Below are positions 8,898 to 18,181 of a DNA stretch of 64,000 bases, piece after piece. Positions within the stretch are counted from its first letter, which is position 1; every line of letters starts with the position of its first letter. This DNA is from Persicobacter sp. CCB-QB2 (GTDB taxonomy: Bacteria > Bacteroidota > Bacteroidia > Cytophagales > Cyclobacteriaceae), in NCBI RefSeq assembly GCF_001274635.1, contig NZ_LBGV01000001.1, positions 1,054,001 to 1,118,000 of the forward strand, read 5' to 3'. The position numbers and the translations under genes were made by a program. Below the pieces are notes generated by a model. That model was not told where the DNA came from and did no database searches. It was given only the letters and a program-made list of their open reading frames with translations.

Positions 8898-9827
8898 TTA
8901 ATCCTCGTGATTTTTGAATTTGTATACCAATCCAATGGCCATCACGTGTTTGTATTGCATTCGGGGCCCGGTTTTTCCTTCTTTGTCCGTAATTAGGATG
9001 TCATCATCATAAATGGTGGAGATTGCAATATTGGCAGAAAGCCAGTCATTTACCTTAAGGTCCAGTAAAGCATCCAGGTTCACGTCAATGTTTTGTGGGT
9101 TTTCCTGATAATTACTGAAGAAATTTCCATTCAGTTGAAAAGTCACATTCTGCGCAATGTCTTTTCGAAATTGAAAACGGGCATTTCCCCCCAATTCAAA
9201 ACGGAAGTTATCACCTGGATCTACTCCAAAAGCACCCTGGGCCGCCAAAACGTCGTCACGGACAAAGGTCATTTTACTGGCGATGGGTCCCAGATAAACA
9301 TAAAATAATTCTCCAAATCGATAAGTAAAGCCTAAGGAAAGTTCCAAATATCCGGGAGCCATAAAGGTCGATATTCTGGTTTCAGGGTCATTTTCCAAAT
9401 CGAAACCATCGGCAAATTGGGTCCTAAAATTGAGTAATCCGGTATAGTACCATTTGGATTCACTTATCTGACGGTTAAAGCTGGAGAGTAATTCGATGCG
9501 GTCATCGGTTTTCTCAGTATCATCTTTTCCTTTTCGAATCAATCCATAACCGACATCGAGCTTATTAGCCCAAACAATTTTTCCTTTGGAATAATTCGCG
9601 TACCAGTTCCCAAAAACATTTCCCGCGATGGAATTATCACCACCGGCCGCCCAATTGGATAGGGTTACCTGAGAAAAGTTAATACCGGCAGATCCACCGG
9701 TTTTCCATAAGGGATTTGTGCTTTCTTTGGCCGCTGGAGCAGCAAGGGTGTCAACCTGGACATCCGGAGCCTGCGCAAAGCTTTGTCTGGACAAAACTAA
9801 AGCGATAAAAAGTATAAAGTATTTCAT
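8898..9827 (-). CDS. DUF3078 domain-containing outer-membrane-like protein
   Basis: A 309-residue protein with a signal peptide (hydrophobic residues 2-18, cleavage after SFAQA). Near residue 50 is INFSQVTLSNWAAGGDNS, the hallmark of the DUF3078 family. The rest alternates short polar and aromatic strands (YYTGLLNFRTQFADG, YLELSLGFTYRFGELFYVYL) and ends in a strand (AIGLVYKFKNHED), as in an outer-membrane beta-barrel. The function is unknown. The family is largely restricted to Bacteroidota. It is divergent from the nuoI operon. Confidence 0.85.
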   Translation of the reverse strand: MKYFILFIALVLSRQSFAQAPDVQVDTLAAPAAKESTNPLWKTGGSAGINFSQVTLSNWAAGGDNSIAGNVFGNWYANYSKGKIVWANKLDVGYGLIRKGKDDTEKTDDRIELLSSFNRQISESKWYYTGLLNFRTQFADGFDLENDPETRISTFMAPGYLELSLGFTYRFGELFYVYLGPIASKMTFVRDDVLAAQGAFGVDPGDNFRFELGGNARFQFRKDIAQNVTFQLNGNFFSNYQENPQNIDVNLDALLDLKVNDWLSANIAISTIYDDDILITDKEGKTGPRMQYKHVMAIGLVYKFKNHED

Positions 9828-9988
9828 AAGTAGAGGGATGGTTATTCTTAATATCGTAATAATAGTCAGTAGGTTTGTGATTTTATTTAGAAATTTAATT
9901 TCCAGATGTTATTATTTCACTGATAAAAACTTGTTTGTTGATATTTGGCTAACTTGTTCGTAAAACAAGCTTTTGTTGGAGTGCATTC

Positions 9989-10020
9989 TTTGCGTTTTGA
10001 CAGTATTCAGTGTAATTTTG
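9989..10020 (+). promoter_or_regulatory. promoter of the nuoI operon
   Basis: TTTG (9989-9992), a 20-bp spacer and TAATTTTG (10013-10020) match the Bacteroidota housekeeping promoter TTTG-N19/20-TAnnTTTG. The start codon lies 35 bp downstream. Confidence 0.6.
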
Positions 10021-10054
10021 GTGTTACGGTTTCTGTTTCCGTTCCATAAAATCC

Positions 10055-11851
10055 ATGAGAAAACAACAATCAAATACATATTGGACCAATATTAAGGAGA
10101 CTTTTTCCACGCTAAAGGAAGGGATTGGCTTGACCATCAGTCACTTTTCAAAGGCCACGAAGTCTCATGATAACCGGGGGATTGATCAGGAAGGTTATTT
10201 CGATCAAAAGGAAGGTTTGGTGACTTTGCAATACCCGCACGAGAAGCTTGAAGTACCTGTAAACGGGCGATACAAGCTTGATTTGGAAGAAGAGGACTGT
10301 ATTGTATGCGACAAATGTGCGAAAGTTTGCCCGGTGGATTGTATAGATATCGTGTCCATTCGATCGGCGGAAGAATTAGGTAAAACTTCGGACGGCTCTT
10401 CCATCCGCTTGCATTTGGCCAAGTTTGATATTGATATGGCCAAATGTATGTTCTGTGGCCTCTGTACTTCCGTTTGTCCGACGGAGTGTTTGACGATGCT
10501 GCCGGAATATGACTATTCGGCTTTTGATTTTGAAGAGCATAACATTCCTTTTGCGACCATGACACCATTAGAAATCATGGAGGCAAAAGAGAATTGGGAA
10601 AAGGTACAAGCAGAAAAGGCGGCAGCAAAAAGTGCAAAGCCTTCTCCAACTTCTGTGAAGAAACCTGCTGTGAAAATTCCTGCAGCGGCACCTAAGGTTA
10701 GTGTGCCAAAGCCTGCAGCTAAAAAAGCAGTGGTCAAGCCTGTCGCTTTACCACCAAAATCCCCCAATGGAGAAGCTTCGGCTATGAAGCCGGCCGCACT
10801 TAAACCAGCAGTGCCTAAGAAACCGATCGTGCAACCTAAGGTAGCAAAAGATGGGGAGCAGGTGTATGAGGAGCAAAAACCAGCGGCAATGAAACCGAAA
10901 ATTTCGGGTGCCTCGAATGCGGCGAAGAAGCCGGTGATAAAACCGAAGATTGGCGGAGCTGCTGCGGAAAAAGCGGTGACGGATAGTAAAGCGTCTGCCT
11001 TGAAGCCGAAGATACCGGGCGCCTCGAATGTGGCGAAGAAGCCGGTGATAAAACCGAAGATCGGAGGAGCTGCTGCGGATAAACCGGTAACGGAAAGTAA
11101 AGCGTCGGCCTTGAAACCAAAGATTCCGGGTGCCTCGAATGTGGCAAAGAAGCCGGTGATAAAACCGAAGGTCGGGGGAGCTGCTGCGGATAATCGGGTA
11201 GCGGATAGCAAATCGGTTGCCTTGAAGCCAAAGATTTCGGGTGCCTCGAATGCGGCTAAGAAGCCGGTGATAAAACCGAAGATCGGAGGAGCTGCTGCGG
11301 ATAAACCGGTAGCGGACAGCAAATCGGCGGTCTTAAAGCCAAAGATTCCGGGTGCCTCGAATGCGGCGAAGAAGCCGGTGATAAAACCGAAGATAGGAGG
11401 CGCTGCTGCGGATAAACCGGTAACGGACAGCAAAGCGTCGGCCTTGAAGCCGAAGATTCCGGGCGCCTCGAATGTGGCGAAGAAGCCGGTGATAAAACCG
11501 AAGATTGGTGGAGCTGCTGCGGAAAAACCGGTAGCGGACAGTAAAGCGTCGGCCTTGAAGCCGAAGATTCCGGGTGCCTCGAATGTGGCGAAGAAGCCGG
11601 TGATAAAACCGAAGATTGGTGGAGCTGCTGCGGAAAAACCGGTAGCGGACAGCAAAGCGTCGGCATTGAAGCCGAAGATTCCGGGCGCCTCGAATGTGGC
11701 GAAGAAGCCGGTGATAAAACCGAAGATTCCGACGTCAAAGGCGACGGAACCAAATAAAATTTTAACTGAAAAAGAAGGGGAGCAAGAGGGACCACAAAAT
11801 GTGGCTAAAAAGCCGGTGGCCAAACCTAAAATCCCTAGCTTTAAGAAATAG
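10055..11851 (+). CDS. nuoI: NADH-quinone oxidoreductase subunit I with a long repetitive C-terminal extension
   Basis: Residues 1-170 are a normal NuoI: two ferredoxin-type clusters, CIVCDKCAKVCP (Cys 82, 85, 88, 92) and CMFCGLCTSVCP (Cys 131, 134, 137, 141). They carry electrons through the peripheral arm of respiratory complex I. The remaining 430 residues are a Lys/Pro/Ala-rich tail. From residue 280 it consists of seven full copies and one partial copy of a 37-residue unit containing GASNxAKKPVIKPK. Usual NuoI proteins have about 150-230 residues, so this one is more than twice normal length. The tail is strongly basic and probably disordered. It is the first gene of nuoI-J-H-K-L, and the frame stays open through the repeats. 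Confidence 0.93.
   Translation: MRKQQSNTYWTNIKETFSTLKEGIGLTISHFSKATKSHDNRGIDQEGYFDQKEGLVTLQYPHEKLEVPVNGRYKLDLEEEDCIVCDKCAKVCPVDCIDIVSIRSAEELGKTSDGSSIRLHLAKFDIDMAKCMFCGLCTSVCPTECLTMLPEYDYSAFDFEEHNIPFATMTPLEIMEAKENWEKVQAEKAAAKSAKPSPTSVKKPAVKIPAAAPKVSVPKPAAKKAVVKPVALPPKSPNGEASAMKPAALKPAVPKKPIVQPKVAKDGEQVYEEQKPAAMKPKISGASNAAKKPVIKPKIGGAAAEKAVTDSKASALKPKIPGASNVAKKPVIKPKIGGAAADKPVTESKASALKPKIPGASNVAKKPVIKPKVGGAAADNRVADSKSVALKPKISGASNAAKKPVIKPKIGGAAADKPVADSKSAVLKPKIPGASNAAKKPVIKPKIGGAAADKPVTDSKASALKPKIPGASNVAKKPVIKPKIGGAAAEKPVADSKASALKPKIPGASNVAKKPVIKPKIGGAAAEKPVADSKASALKPKIPGASNVAKKPVIKPKIPTSKATEPNKILTEKEGEQEGPQNVAKKPVAKPKIPSFKK
10892..11728 (+). repeat. 111-bp in-frame tandem repeat inside nuoI
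   Basis: Unit starts fall at 10892, 11003, 11114, 11225, 11336, 11447, 11558 and 11669, exactly 111 bp (37 codons) apart. The last copy is partial. Most variation between copies is third-base change or a few swaps (Ser/Pro after KPKI, Ala/Val after SN, Glu/Asp after AAA). This suggests recent amplification with the protein sequence retained. Confidence 0.95.
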
Positions 11852-11878
11852 GGCGGCAAGTCCGCGAAATAGAATCGA

Positions 11879-12388
11879 ATGCAAGCGATCAATTTTTATA
11901 GCCTGATTTTTTATGGCTTTTCCGCATTGGTGCTGGTATCAGCACTCAATATTTTACTGACAAAAAATGTGCTTTATGCCGCCTTCTCGCTCTTGGTGAG
12001 TCTTTTCGGTGTGGCTGCACTTTATGTATTAATGGGGGCGGATTTTATCGGCATCGCTCAGATCATGATTTATATCGGTGGAATACTGGTGTTGATGATT
12101 TTCGGAGTAATGTTGACCACAAAGTTGAAGGGAGAGCCTATTCTGACCCAAAACCGGAATGTGTTATCGTCTCTTTTGGTCGGTACCGGATTGAGCACTT
12201 TCCTCGGTTTGATATTTTCTCAATTTGAATGGGCGAATCGTCCGTGGATCGACCAAACGGCTTTGGCCGAAGGAAGTATTCGTAAATTGGGAATTGCTAC
12301 TATGACCGATTTTCTGTTGCCCTTTGAATTAATCGCCATCATGTTGTTGGTCGCTTTGGTGGCCGGTACTTACCTGGCTAAAAAATAA
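11879..12388 (+). CDS. nuoJ: NADH-quinone oxidoreductase subunit J
   Basis: A 169-residue membrane subunit of complex I with about five hydrophobic segments. The segment containing GADFIGIAQIMIYIGGILVL and FGVML is the conserved NuoJ core in TM3. It contributes to the proton-pumping membrane arm. It starts 27 bp after nuoI and is followed after 2 bp by nuoH, so it is cotranscribed. Confidence 0.93.
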   Translation: MQAINFYSLIFYGFSALVLVSALNILLTKNVLYAAFSLLVSLFGVAALYVLMGADFIGIAQIMIYIGGILVLMIFGVMLTTKLKGEPILTQNRNVLSSLLVGTGLSTFLGLIFSQFEWANRPWIDQTALAEGSIRKLGIATMTDFLLPFELIAIMLLVALVAGTYLAKK

Positions 12389-12390
12389 GT

Positions 12391-13491
12391 ATGGAAATCA
12401 CTACCTTTTTATTTTATCTGCCTTTTCTACTCACCTTTGCGGTAGTGGGGATTTATGCCGAGCGAAAAATTGCCGGATTTATTCAGGATCGGATGGGCCC
12501 GATGGACACCGGAAAGTTCGGTTTATTGCAAACCATCGCCGATGTCCTGAAGCTATTAATGAAGGAAGACATTACGCCTGCACGCGCGGATAAAAAATTA
12601 TTTCCCTTAGCTCCCATTATTGTCTTTTCTGCGATCGTCAGTGGATTTGCCGTTCTGCCGCTAACCTCCGGTTGGACAGGGGCAGGCGCTCAGGTAGGCG
12701 TTTTTTATTTGTTGACTATCATCACTTTTGATGTGGTGGGCATCTTGATCGCCGGTTGGGCAGCCAATAATAAGTATGCGCTTTTTGGAGCGGAAAGATC
12801 TGTTGCTCAATTGATCAGCTATGAAGTGCCCATGGGACTGTGCGTTTTAGCGGTAGTGTGTGTATGTCAGACACTGGATCTGCAGGCCATCTCTTTTCAG
12901 CAGGGAATTTTCGCTGCCTCGGCAGGGCAGGAGGAAAGCTATCTTTTTGGGATCAAAGCCTTGGGAATAGAAGTGAGTCAGTATGGCGGATTCCTGACCT
13001 GGAATATTTTCCGTGCGCCGGTATTAATTCCTGTAGCGCTGATATTTTTCATTGCCTCTTTGGCTGAAGCCAATCGGGCACCATTTGATTTGGCGGAGGC
13101 GGAGAGTGAATTGATCGCTGGATATAATGTAGAGTATTCCGGATTCAAATTCGCCATGTTGATGTTAGGAGAGTATGGTATGATGCTGTTGATGTCTATT
13201 CTGATGGCCGTACTTTTCTTTGGAAGCTGGAATACCCCATTGCCCAATATCGGAGGCTTGCCACTTGCCGAGTGGACTTCAGGGGAGCCGGGAACACTTT
13301 CTGGACATCTTTGGGGAGGTTTTTGGATATTATCCAAGGCATTGGTAGTGATCTTTTTTCAGATGGTGGTACGCTGGACTTATCCTCGCCTTCGGGTGGA
13401 TCAGCTCATGATCTTCGCCTGGAAATATTTAACGCCAGCCTCGCTGGTTTTGGTTTTATTGTCCGTGATCTGGCGCATGTTAATGATATAA
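12391..13491 (+). CDS. nuoH: NADH-quinone oxidoreductase subunit H
   Basis: A 366-residue membrane subunit with about eight or nine hydrophobic segments that forms the quinone-binding site. Conserved motifs visible are ERKIAGFIQDRMGP near the N-terminus, the KLLMKEDI loop, RSVAQLISYEVPMGL, and EANRAPFDLAEAESELIAGY. The gene sits between nuoJ and nuoK, whereas in most nuo operons nuoH precedes nuoI. It is tightly spaced on both sides. Confidence 0.95.
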   Translation: MEITTFLFYLPFLLTFAVVGIYAERKIAGFIQDRMGPMDTGKFGLLQTIADVLKLLMKEDITPARADKKLFPLAPIIVFSAIVSGFAVLPLTSGWTGAGAQVGVFYLLTIITFDVVGILIAGWAANNKYALFGAERSVAQLISYEVPMGLCVLAVVCVCQTLDLQAISFQQGIFAASAGQEESYLFGIKALGIEVSQYGGFLTWNIFRAPVLIPVALIFFIASLAEANRAPFDLAEAESELIAGYNVEYSGFKFAMLMLGEYGMMLLMSILMAVLFFGSWNTPLPNIGGLPLAEWTSGEPGTLSGHLWGGFWILSKALVVIFFQMVVRWTYPRLRVDQLMIFAWKYLTPASLVLVLLSVIWRMLMI

Positions 13492-13494
13492 GAA

Positions 13495-13782
13495 ATGATT
13501 CCAATAAGTCATATATTAATTTTGTCTGCGATATTGTTCGCCATCGGGTTGATGATCATTCTGATGAAAAAAAATGCCATTGTGGTGTTGATGGGGGTGG
13601 AGTTAATCCTTAATGCTGCCAACCTGAATATGGTAGCTTTTTCTCAGTATGATCCAAGCCTCAAGGGGCAAATGTTCAGCATGTTTGTCATGGTGATTGC
13701 CGTGTCAGAAATTGCCATCGCTCTGGCCATTGTTTTTAAATTGTACCATCACTTGCGCACTGTCGATATTGATTTTAATTAA
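13495..13782 (+). CDS. nuoK: NADH-quinone oxidoreductase subunit K
   Basis: A 95-residue protein with three hydrophobic segments. It shows the two conserved glutamates of the family in GVELILNAANLN and AVSEIAIALAIV, which take part in proton translocation. Its stop codon overlaps the ATG of nuoL by one base (TAATG), which indicates translational coupling. Confidence 0.93.
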   Translation: MIPISHILILSAILFAIGLMIILMKKNAIVVLMGVELILNAANLNMVAFSQYDPSLKGQMFSMFVMVIAVSEIAIALAIVFKLYHHLRTVDIDFN

Positions 13783-15958
13783 TGGAAGCCATTCAAACTA
13801 TAGCACCCATTCACCCCGCGATTTATGCCGCTTTGCTGGCAACGGTTCTGCCATTGCTTTCTTTTTTGGCTATTGCTTTTTTTTCCAAAAGACTGGAAGA
13901 GACGATCAGCGATAAAATTGCGATCTCGGCCATCAGTGGCTCTTTGCTATTATCCATTTATATTTTCCTTCAGGTGTTTCCCAATAATACCTTAGAGGGA
14001 AACTGGCATTGGTTCCGTGTGGGGGATTACTCCCTGAATTTTGGAGTGCTGCTGGATCAGCTGTCGGTGGTGATGCTGTTGGTCGTGAGTTTAATTTCCC
14101 TTTTGGTCCATGTGTTTTCTATGAACTATATGAAGGGGGAAAAATATTATGCGCGTTATTATGGCTATCTGGGGCTATTCACTTTCAGTATGCTTGTGAT
14201 TCTGATAGCGGATAATTTGCTGCTCCTTTTTATGGGCTGGGAATTGGTAGGGCTTTCCTCTTACCTGTTGATTGGCTTTTGGTTTGAGCGGCCATTGGCG
14301 GCGAATGCCAATAGAAAAGCATTCCTGACCAACCGGGTAGGGGATATGGGATTTTTGCTGGGACTGATGATTCTTTGGGCTTACTTCCATACTTTAAGTT
14401 TTGCTGAATTGTCCCAAATTTTTTCCAATCCTGCAATCATTAATCAAATTCCTGAGGTATGGTTGATCGTAGCTGGGCTGGGAATTTTTATGGGTACGGT
14501 GGGCAAGTCTGCTCAATTTCCTTTACAAGTCTGGTTGCCGGATGCCATGCAGGGGCCAACGCCGGTCTCCGCATTAATCCATGCGGCAACCATGGTGGCG
14601 GCGGGAATTTTTCTTTTAGCAAGAGTATTTCCATTATTAGTTCCTGAAGTATTGATGGTAGTCGCGGTAATTGGAGCCATAACCGCCATTCAGGGAGCTT
14701 ATTCCGCCCTGAATCAATTTGATATCAAAAGAGTGTTGGCTTATTCCACCAGCTCCCAATTGGGCTATATGGTTTTAGGAATGGGCGTGGGCGCTTATGA
14801 AGCCTCGCTATTTCATTTGGTAACGCATGCCTTCTTCAAAGCCGGCTTATTTTTGGCCGTGGGTGCGGTGATTCACGCCATGCATCATTTCCAGTATCAG
14901 TGTAAAAAATTGTCCATTCCGGTTCATTTTGATCCGCAGGACATGCGACAGATGGGTGATTTAATGCGCCGTATGCCTTTGATCCATGCGGGATATGTCA
15001 TTTGCGCCGCAGCCCTGATCGGGCTTCCGTTTTTTTCCGGATTTATGTCAAAGGATGCGATTCTGATGGCTTCCTGGGAATGGGCTTCAAATATGTCAGC
15101 ACATGGGCATGTATGGGCCTGGGCCATTCCTTTCCTTGGTTTTGCTGCCGCAGTATTAACCGCCTTTTATATGGCGCGCCAATGGTATTTGGTTTTTTGG
15201 TCAAAGTCCAGGGTACTGAGCAAATGTCAGGCCGCTTGTCCTTGTTATGATAATCTGAAAGATCCTTCCTGGAAAAAAACGGTGCCGGTAGGCATTTTAG
15301 CTGTTATGTCGATCAGTTTTGTCTATGGACTCAATCCATTCGACGGGCATGCCACCTGGCTTTACCATGCTTTTGAAAGACCCGCGACTGTTTTACTGAG
15401 TGGATGGCAGTTGTCTGGTCGGGAGCATTTGACGTTCATTCCATTTTTGGCGGTGCTCTCTGCGCTTGGGGCATTTTGTATGCTTATAATAAGTATGGAC
15501 GCGATGAAAAAATCTGGGAAGATTATGTGCATCGCAGACCTCAAAGTAAATTGGGCTACTACTCGCTAAACAACTTTTATATGGATCGCTTTTACCGAAA
15601 GCATTTTATGATCCGAAGTTTGCGATGGGCTTACCGATTGCATTGGTTCGATCAAAAAATTATGAGTGGTATGGTGGATGGGGTTGCCGGTTTAACGGTG
15701 AGATCTTCTAAGGCATTTGCCTGGCTGGAATCTTTGAACAATAGCATCATCAATGGTTTAGGCGTTTTTGGGGTGATCCTCGCACAGGGCACTAAAATGT
15801 TTGATCGCTTTTTTGTAGATGGATTGGTGAAGGGTCTTGGTGAATTGAGTGAAGGCCTGGGCCGGGGCTTGGCGAATCTGCAAGGAAAGCAGGTGCAGTC
15901 CTATATTACCTATGCGGTGGTGTTTTTATTATTCATTGTTTTTTGGTTTTTTATATAA
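13782..15958 (+). pseudogene. nuoL: NADH-quinone oxidoreductase subunit L, frameshifted near the 3' end
   Basis: The first frame (13782-15569) has the antiporter-like NuoL core: MGWELVGLSSYLLIGFW, FLTNRVGDMGF, LPDAMQGPTPVSALIHAATM and LVTHAFFKAGLFL. From about 15470 the homology continues in another frame (YNKYGRDEKIWEDY to the final hydrophobic segment at 15958). One base is missing in the GGGG (15468-15471) or TTTT (15474-15477) run. With it restored, the protein has about 725 residues and keeps the C-terminal lateral helix region and last TM. A loss of function in the proton-pumping arm is unlikely to be tolerated, so a sequencing undercall is favoured. No nuoM or nuoN follows. Confidence 0.9.
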
Positions 15959-15963
15959 AGGAT

Positions 15964-16410
15964 ATGAACTACGAAATTCGCCCTATCGAACCTAATGATT
16001 TTCCTGCTTTGATTGAGTTGTTTCAAGGCTTGGCCGACTTTGAAAATGCTTCCGATAAAATGTTGAATACAGTGGCTACCATGGAAGCGGAGCAGGATTA
16101 TGTTCGTGGATTTGTTGTAGAATCCGAAGACGGAACGCTTGCCGGATATGCTACCTATTTTATTACTTATCATACCTGGGTGGGGAAATGCATGTACATG
16201 GACGATCTCTTTGTTAAAGATAGCCTTCGTGGAGCAGGCCTGGGGAGAAGTTTAATGGAGGCAGTCATAAATGTTTCCAAAGCCGAAGGCTGCAAAAGTT
16301 TGCGCTGGCAAGTGACTAAGGGCAATGCTCCGGCGGAAGCTTTCTATGAGAAATTAGGAGCTACCATTACCGATGCTCAGGCTAATTGTGATTTGAAATT
16401 AGAGCATTAA
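15964..16410 (+). CDS. GNAT family N-acetyltransferase, diamine acetyltransferase-like
   Basis: A 148-residue GNAT protein. IRPIEPNDFPALIELFQGLADFE opens the fold, and MYMDDLFVKDSLRGAGLGRSLM contains the acetyl-CoA binding motif (RGAGLG). The pattern, including YFITYHTW and WQVTKGNAPAEAFYEKLGA, resembles spermidine/diamine acetyltransferases. The substrate is not proven. The ATG lies 5 bp after the nuoL stop, so it may be read from the nuo transcript although it has no link to complex I. Confidence 0.85.
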   Translation: MNYEIRPIEPNDFPALIELFQGLADFENASDKMLNTVATMEAEQDYVRGFVVESEDGTLAGYATYFITYHTWVGKCMYMDDLFVKDSLRGAGLGRSLMEAVINVSKAEGCKSLRWQVTKGNAPAEAFYEKLGATITDAQANCDLKLEH

Positions 16411-16680
16411 ACCGCGATTTTTTTTGTATTTTCTAACTGAAACAGGGCTTTATGCTCTATGGTCATTTTGAGCATGTTTAAAAGCACACCACCCGGCTGC
16501 AAATTTCGAATTATTGGAAGCGATTTAGGATAATGTCTTAACAATAGCGATGCTATTCTCTCAATATAATCCTTTATTGCTTCTGCAATAATCAAATTTT
16601 CACTAAGAATTTTTACTTTTTAACACGATTTTAATCAGGGGGTGGGGTGACGAAAAGGGTTTCCGCAGTGATTGAGTTCT

Positions 16681-16917
16681 ATTAGCCATGATTATTCATG
16701 CATTAATCCTCCTTTAGCAGCAAGGCAGGAATGTAAAGGGTTTATTTTATTTCCAGTTTTTTCCCAGCGAAGTAAATAAGTGGGGAGAAAGCAAGCTTCC
16801 CTCAATTTAGATGGTTAATCAATCAGGAAGACCATCTCTAATGTATTGAAAAGGTGTTATTTCATTTGGGTGAAATATCTTTGAAAATGGCTGTTCAGGG
16901 ATGAAATTGAAGCTAAC
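16681..16917 (+). repeat. dispersed element copy A (degenerate ends)
   Basis: The core matches the other copies: CAGCAAGGCAGGAATG, AGTTTTTTCCCAGCGAAG, and GGGGAGAAAGCAAGC. The left end, TGATTATTCATGCATTAATCCTC, fits the common left end. The right end (near 16899-16917) is only weakly recognisable. It lies between two convergent GNAT genes. The rest of the gap at 16411-16680 shows no credible gene. Confidence 0.65.
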
Positions 16918-16934
16918 CTTGATTTATCAGACAA

Positions 16935-16960
16935 TAAAAAAGGCACAGTTGCCTGTACCT
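16935..16960 (-). terminator. terminator after the RimJ-like GNAT gene
   Basis: On the minus strand AGGTACAG and CTGTGCCT pair around GCAA (one G-U pair), followed by TTTTT. Confidence 0.75.
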
Positions 16961-16991
16961 TTAGGTTTGATAAAATACCTCTCCTTAATGA

Positions 16992-17552
16992 TTAATGCCG
17001 CTTGCCGTAGTCCTCTTTTTTTAATTCAAAAGGTTTAATGGTAGACTTCAATGAGGGCTTGGCCAAGGTGTTCATGCGCATGCCCATACTGTTCAGGAAA
17101 TTAACAGAGGCAATATCGCTGCCCTCTGCACCTGCTTTAATAACTTTTGCATTCATTTCTTCAAAGGCATAGCGGAACACCACTTGTCCGGCTTCTTTGG
17201 CATAGCCCTTTAGCCAGTAGGCAGGCTGTAGCGCACAGAAAAAATGATAAGTATCCGGGTCATCATTTGGGCGAAGACCGGTAATCCCCACAAATTCGCC
17301 GTCTTCTTTTTTCCTGATCAGTAGCGTCAGGCCTTCTTTACCTTCCGGGGTTTTGAATAAAGTATAATCCTTTAGGTGCTTCGTACTTTTTAAATGCTCC
17401 AAAGTTGGCATGGAAAGAAATCGAACCACCTTGCGGTCCTCTACCAAATCGGTAAAAGGTTCGTGATCTTTTTCTACGAATGGTCTCAGTTTCAATCTAT
17501 CAGTCTCAAAATGCTTTTTCCATTCCATATTATTGGTGTTTATTGTGCTCAA
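16992..17552 (-). CDS. GNAT family N-acetyltransferase (RimJ/RimL-like)
   Basis: A 186-residue protein. An in-frame ATG nine codons in gives MEWKKHFETDRLKLRPF, the usual start of this subgroup. It shows ETDRLKLRPFVEKDHEPF, EFVGITGLRP, WLKGYAKEAGQVVFRYAFEE (acetyl-CoA region) and SVNFLNSMGMRM. This matches the Acetyltransf_3 subgroup that includes ribosomal-protein acetyltransferases. The true substrate is unknown. A monocistronic gene with its own terminator. Confidence 0.82.
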   Translation of the reverse strand: MSTINTNNMEWKKHFETDRLKLRPFVEKDHEPFTDLVEDRKVVRFLSMPTLEHLKSTKHLKDYTLFKTPEGKEGLTLLIRKKEDGEFVGITGLRPNDDPDTYHFFCALQPAYWLKGYAKEAGQVVFRYAFEEMNAKVIKAGAEGSDIASVNFLNSMGMRMNTLAKPSLKSTIKPFELKKEDYGKRH

Positions 17553-17607
17553 AAGTTAAAAAATAAAAAACAAAAATGCGATTGCTTCAATTCTTATCAG
17601 GCCATCA

Positions 17608-17830
17608 TAAGCCGAATTATTCCTCCCTGGATTTATTGACGCTCCTCATGGTCTTTGTTATCAATTCATTACAGATGTTTGGCTTTGGATATTAATAGTC
17701 CAAATTTGAGTAAAACTGCTTTCCATGCGTTCCTCTGCTTTGCGGAAAAAAATAGCAATAGGGCTTTATTCCTTTATTTTTTCGGCCCTGCAGCCAATCC
17801 AGGGTTTTTAAGAGTGTGATTTAAAGCCAA
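17608..17830 (-). repeat. dispersed element copy B (minus orientation, possible extended or nested end)
   Basis: The + strand begins AAGCCGAATTATTCC (one terminal repeat). Inside it carries the reversed core: CAAATTTGAG, CTCTGCTTTGCGGAAAAA, TCCTTTATTTTTTCGG and CCTGCAGCCAATCC. A matching outer end, TGAATAATTCGGCTGAA, occurs only at 18078-18094. So either the element is interrupted by about 250 bp or a second remnant lies there. The rest of 17831-18150 shows nothing recognisable. Confidence 0.65.
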
Positions 17831-18077
17831 TATTTGCAGCCGGATGGTCTGCTTTTAAACACGCTCCATTGATGTGAAATTTGGATTTTGCCTAAAATGC
17901 CTTGAAATAAGGGGATTCATTGCTTATAGATAATATCAAAGAGATGATCTTACAACTGATTTTTTAGCGACTTACTTTTTTAAAAATTTCCTTGAATGTC
18001 TAGCACTTATTTTTTTGCCGGAAAGGCGATAACTTTCTGTCCGATAAGTGGAAATAAATCAAAATAAAGGGCATGCT

Positions 18078-18094
18078 TGAATAATTCGGCTGAA
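18078..18094. repeat. isolated terminal repeat of the dispersed element
   Basis: TGAATAATTCGGCTGAA matches the 17-bp terminal repeat TGAATAATTCGGGTTAA at 15 of 17 positions, without an adjacent core. It is possibly the far end of copy B. Confidence 0.5.
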
Positions 18095-18153
18095 TTGTCG
18101 TAGGTAAAATACAATTTGCTGCCTGTGATCATTTATCCCCTTCAAAAAAAGCT

Positions 18154-18161
18154 TATCTTTG
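18154..18161 (+). promoter_or_regulatory. -7 element of metG
   Basis: TATCTTTG fits TAnnTTTG and lies 20 bp before the ATG at 18182. This makes the in-frame upstream extension to 18116 unlikely to be translated. Confidence 0.45.
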
Positions 18162-18181
18162 GGGCGAATTTTAAATACGCT

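Noticed and set aside
10892-11728. CRISPR array
   Set aside because: The repeats are contiguous 111-bp coding units without spacers.
10513-11892. A 459-codon open frame on the minus strand opposite nuoI
   Set aside because: It mirrors the 111-bp repeat, whose composition avoids stops on the other strand; it has low-complexity sequence and no known motifs, while nuoI is certain.
16407-16595. A 62-codon minus-strand frame after the first GNAT gene
   Set aside because: It starts only at TTG with no other support; it could be a remnant but nothing recognisable.
18116-18181. Upstream extension of metG
   Set aside because: A -7 promoter element lies inside it and the family start fits the ATG at 18182.
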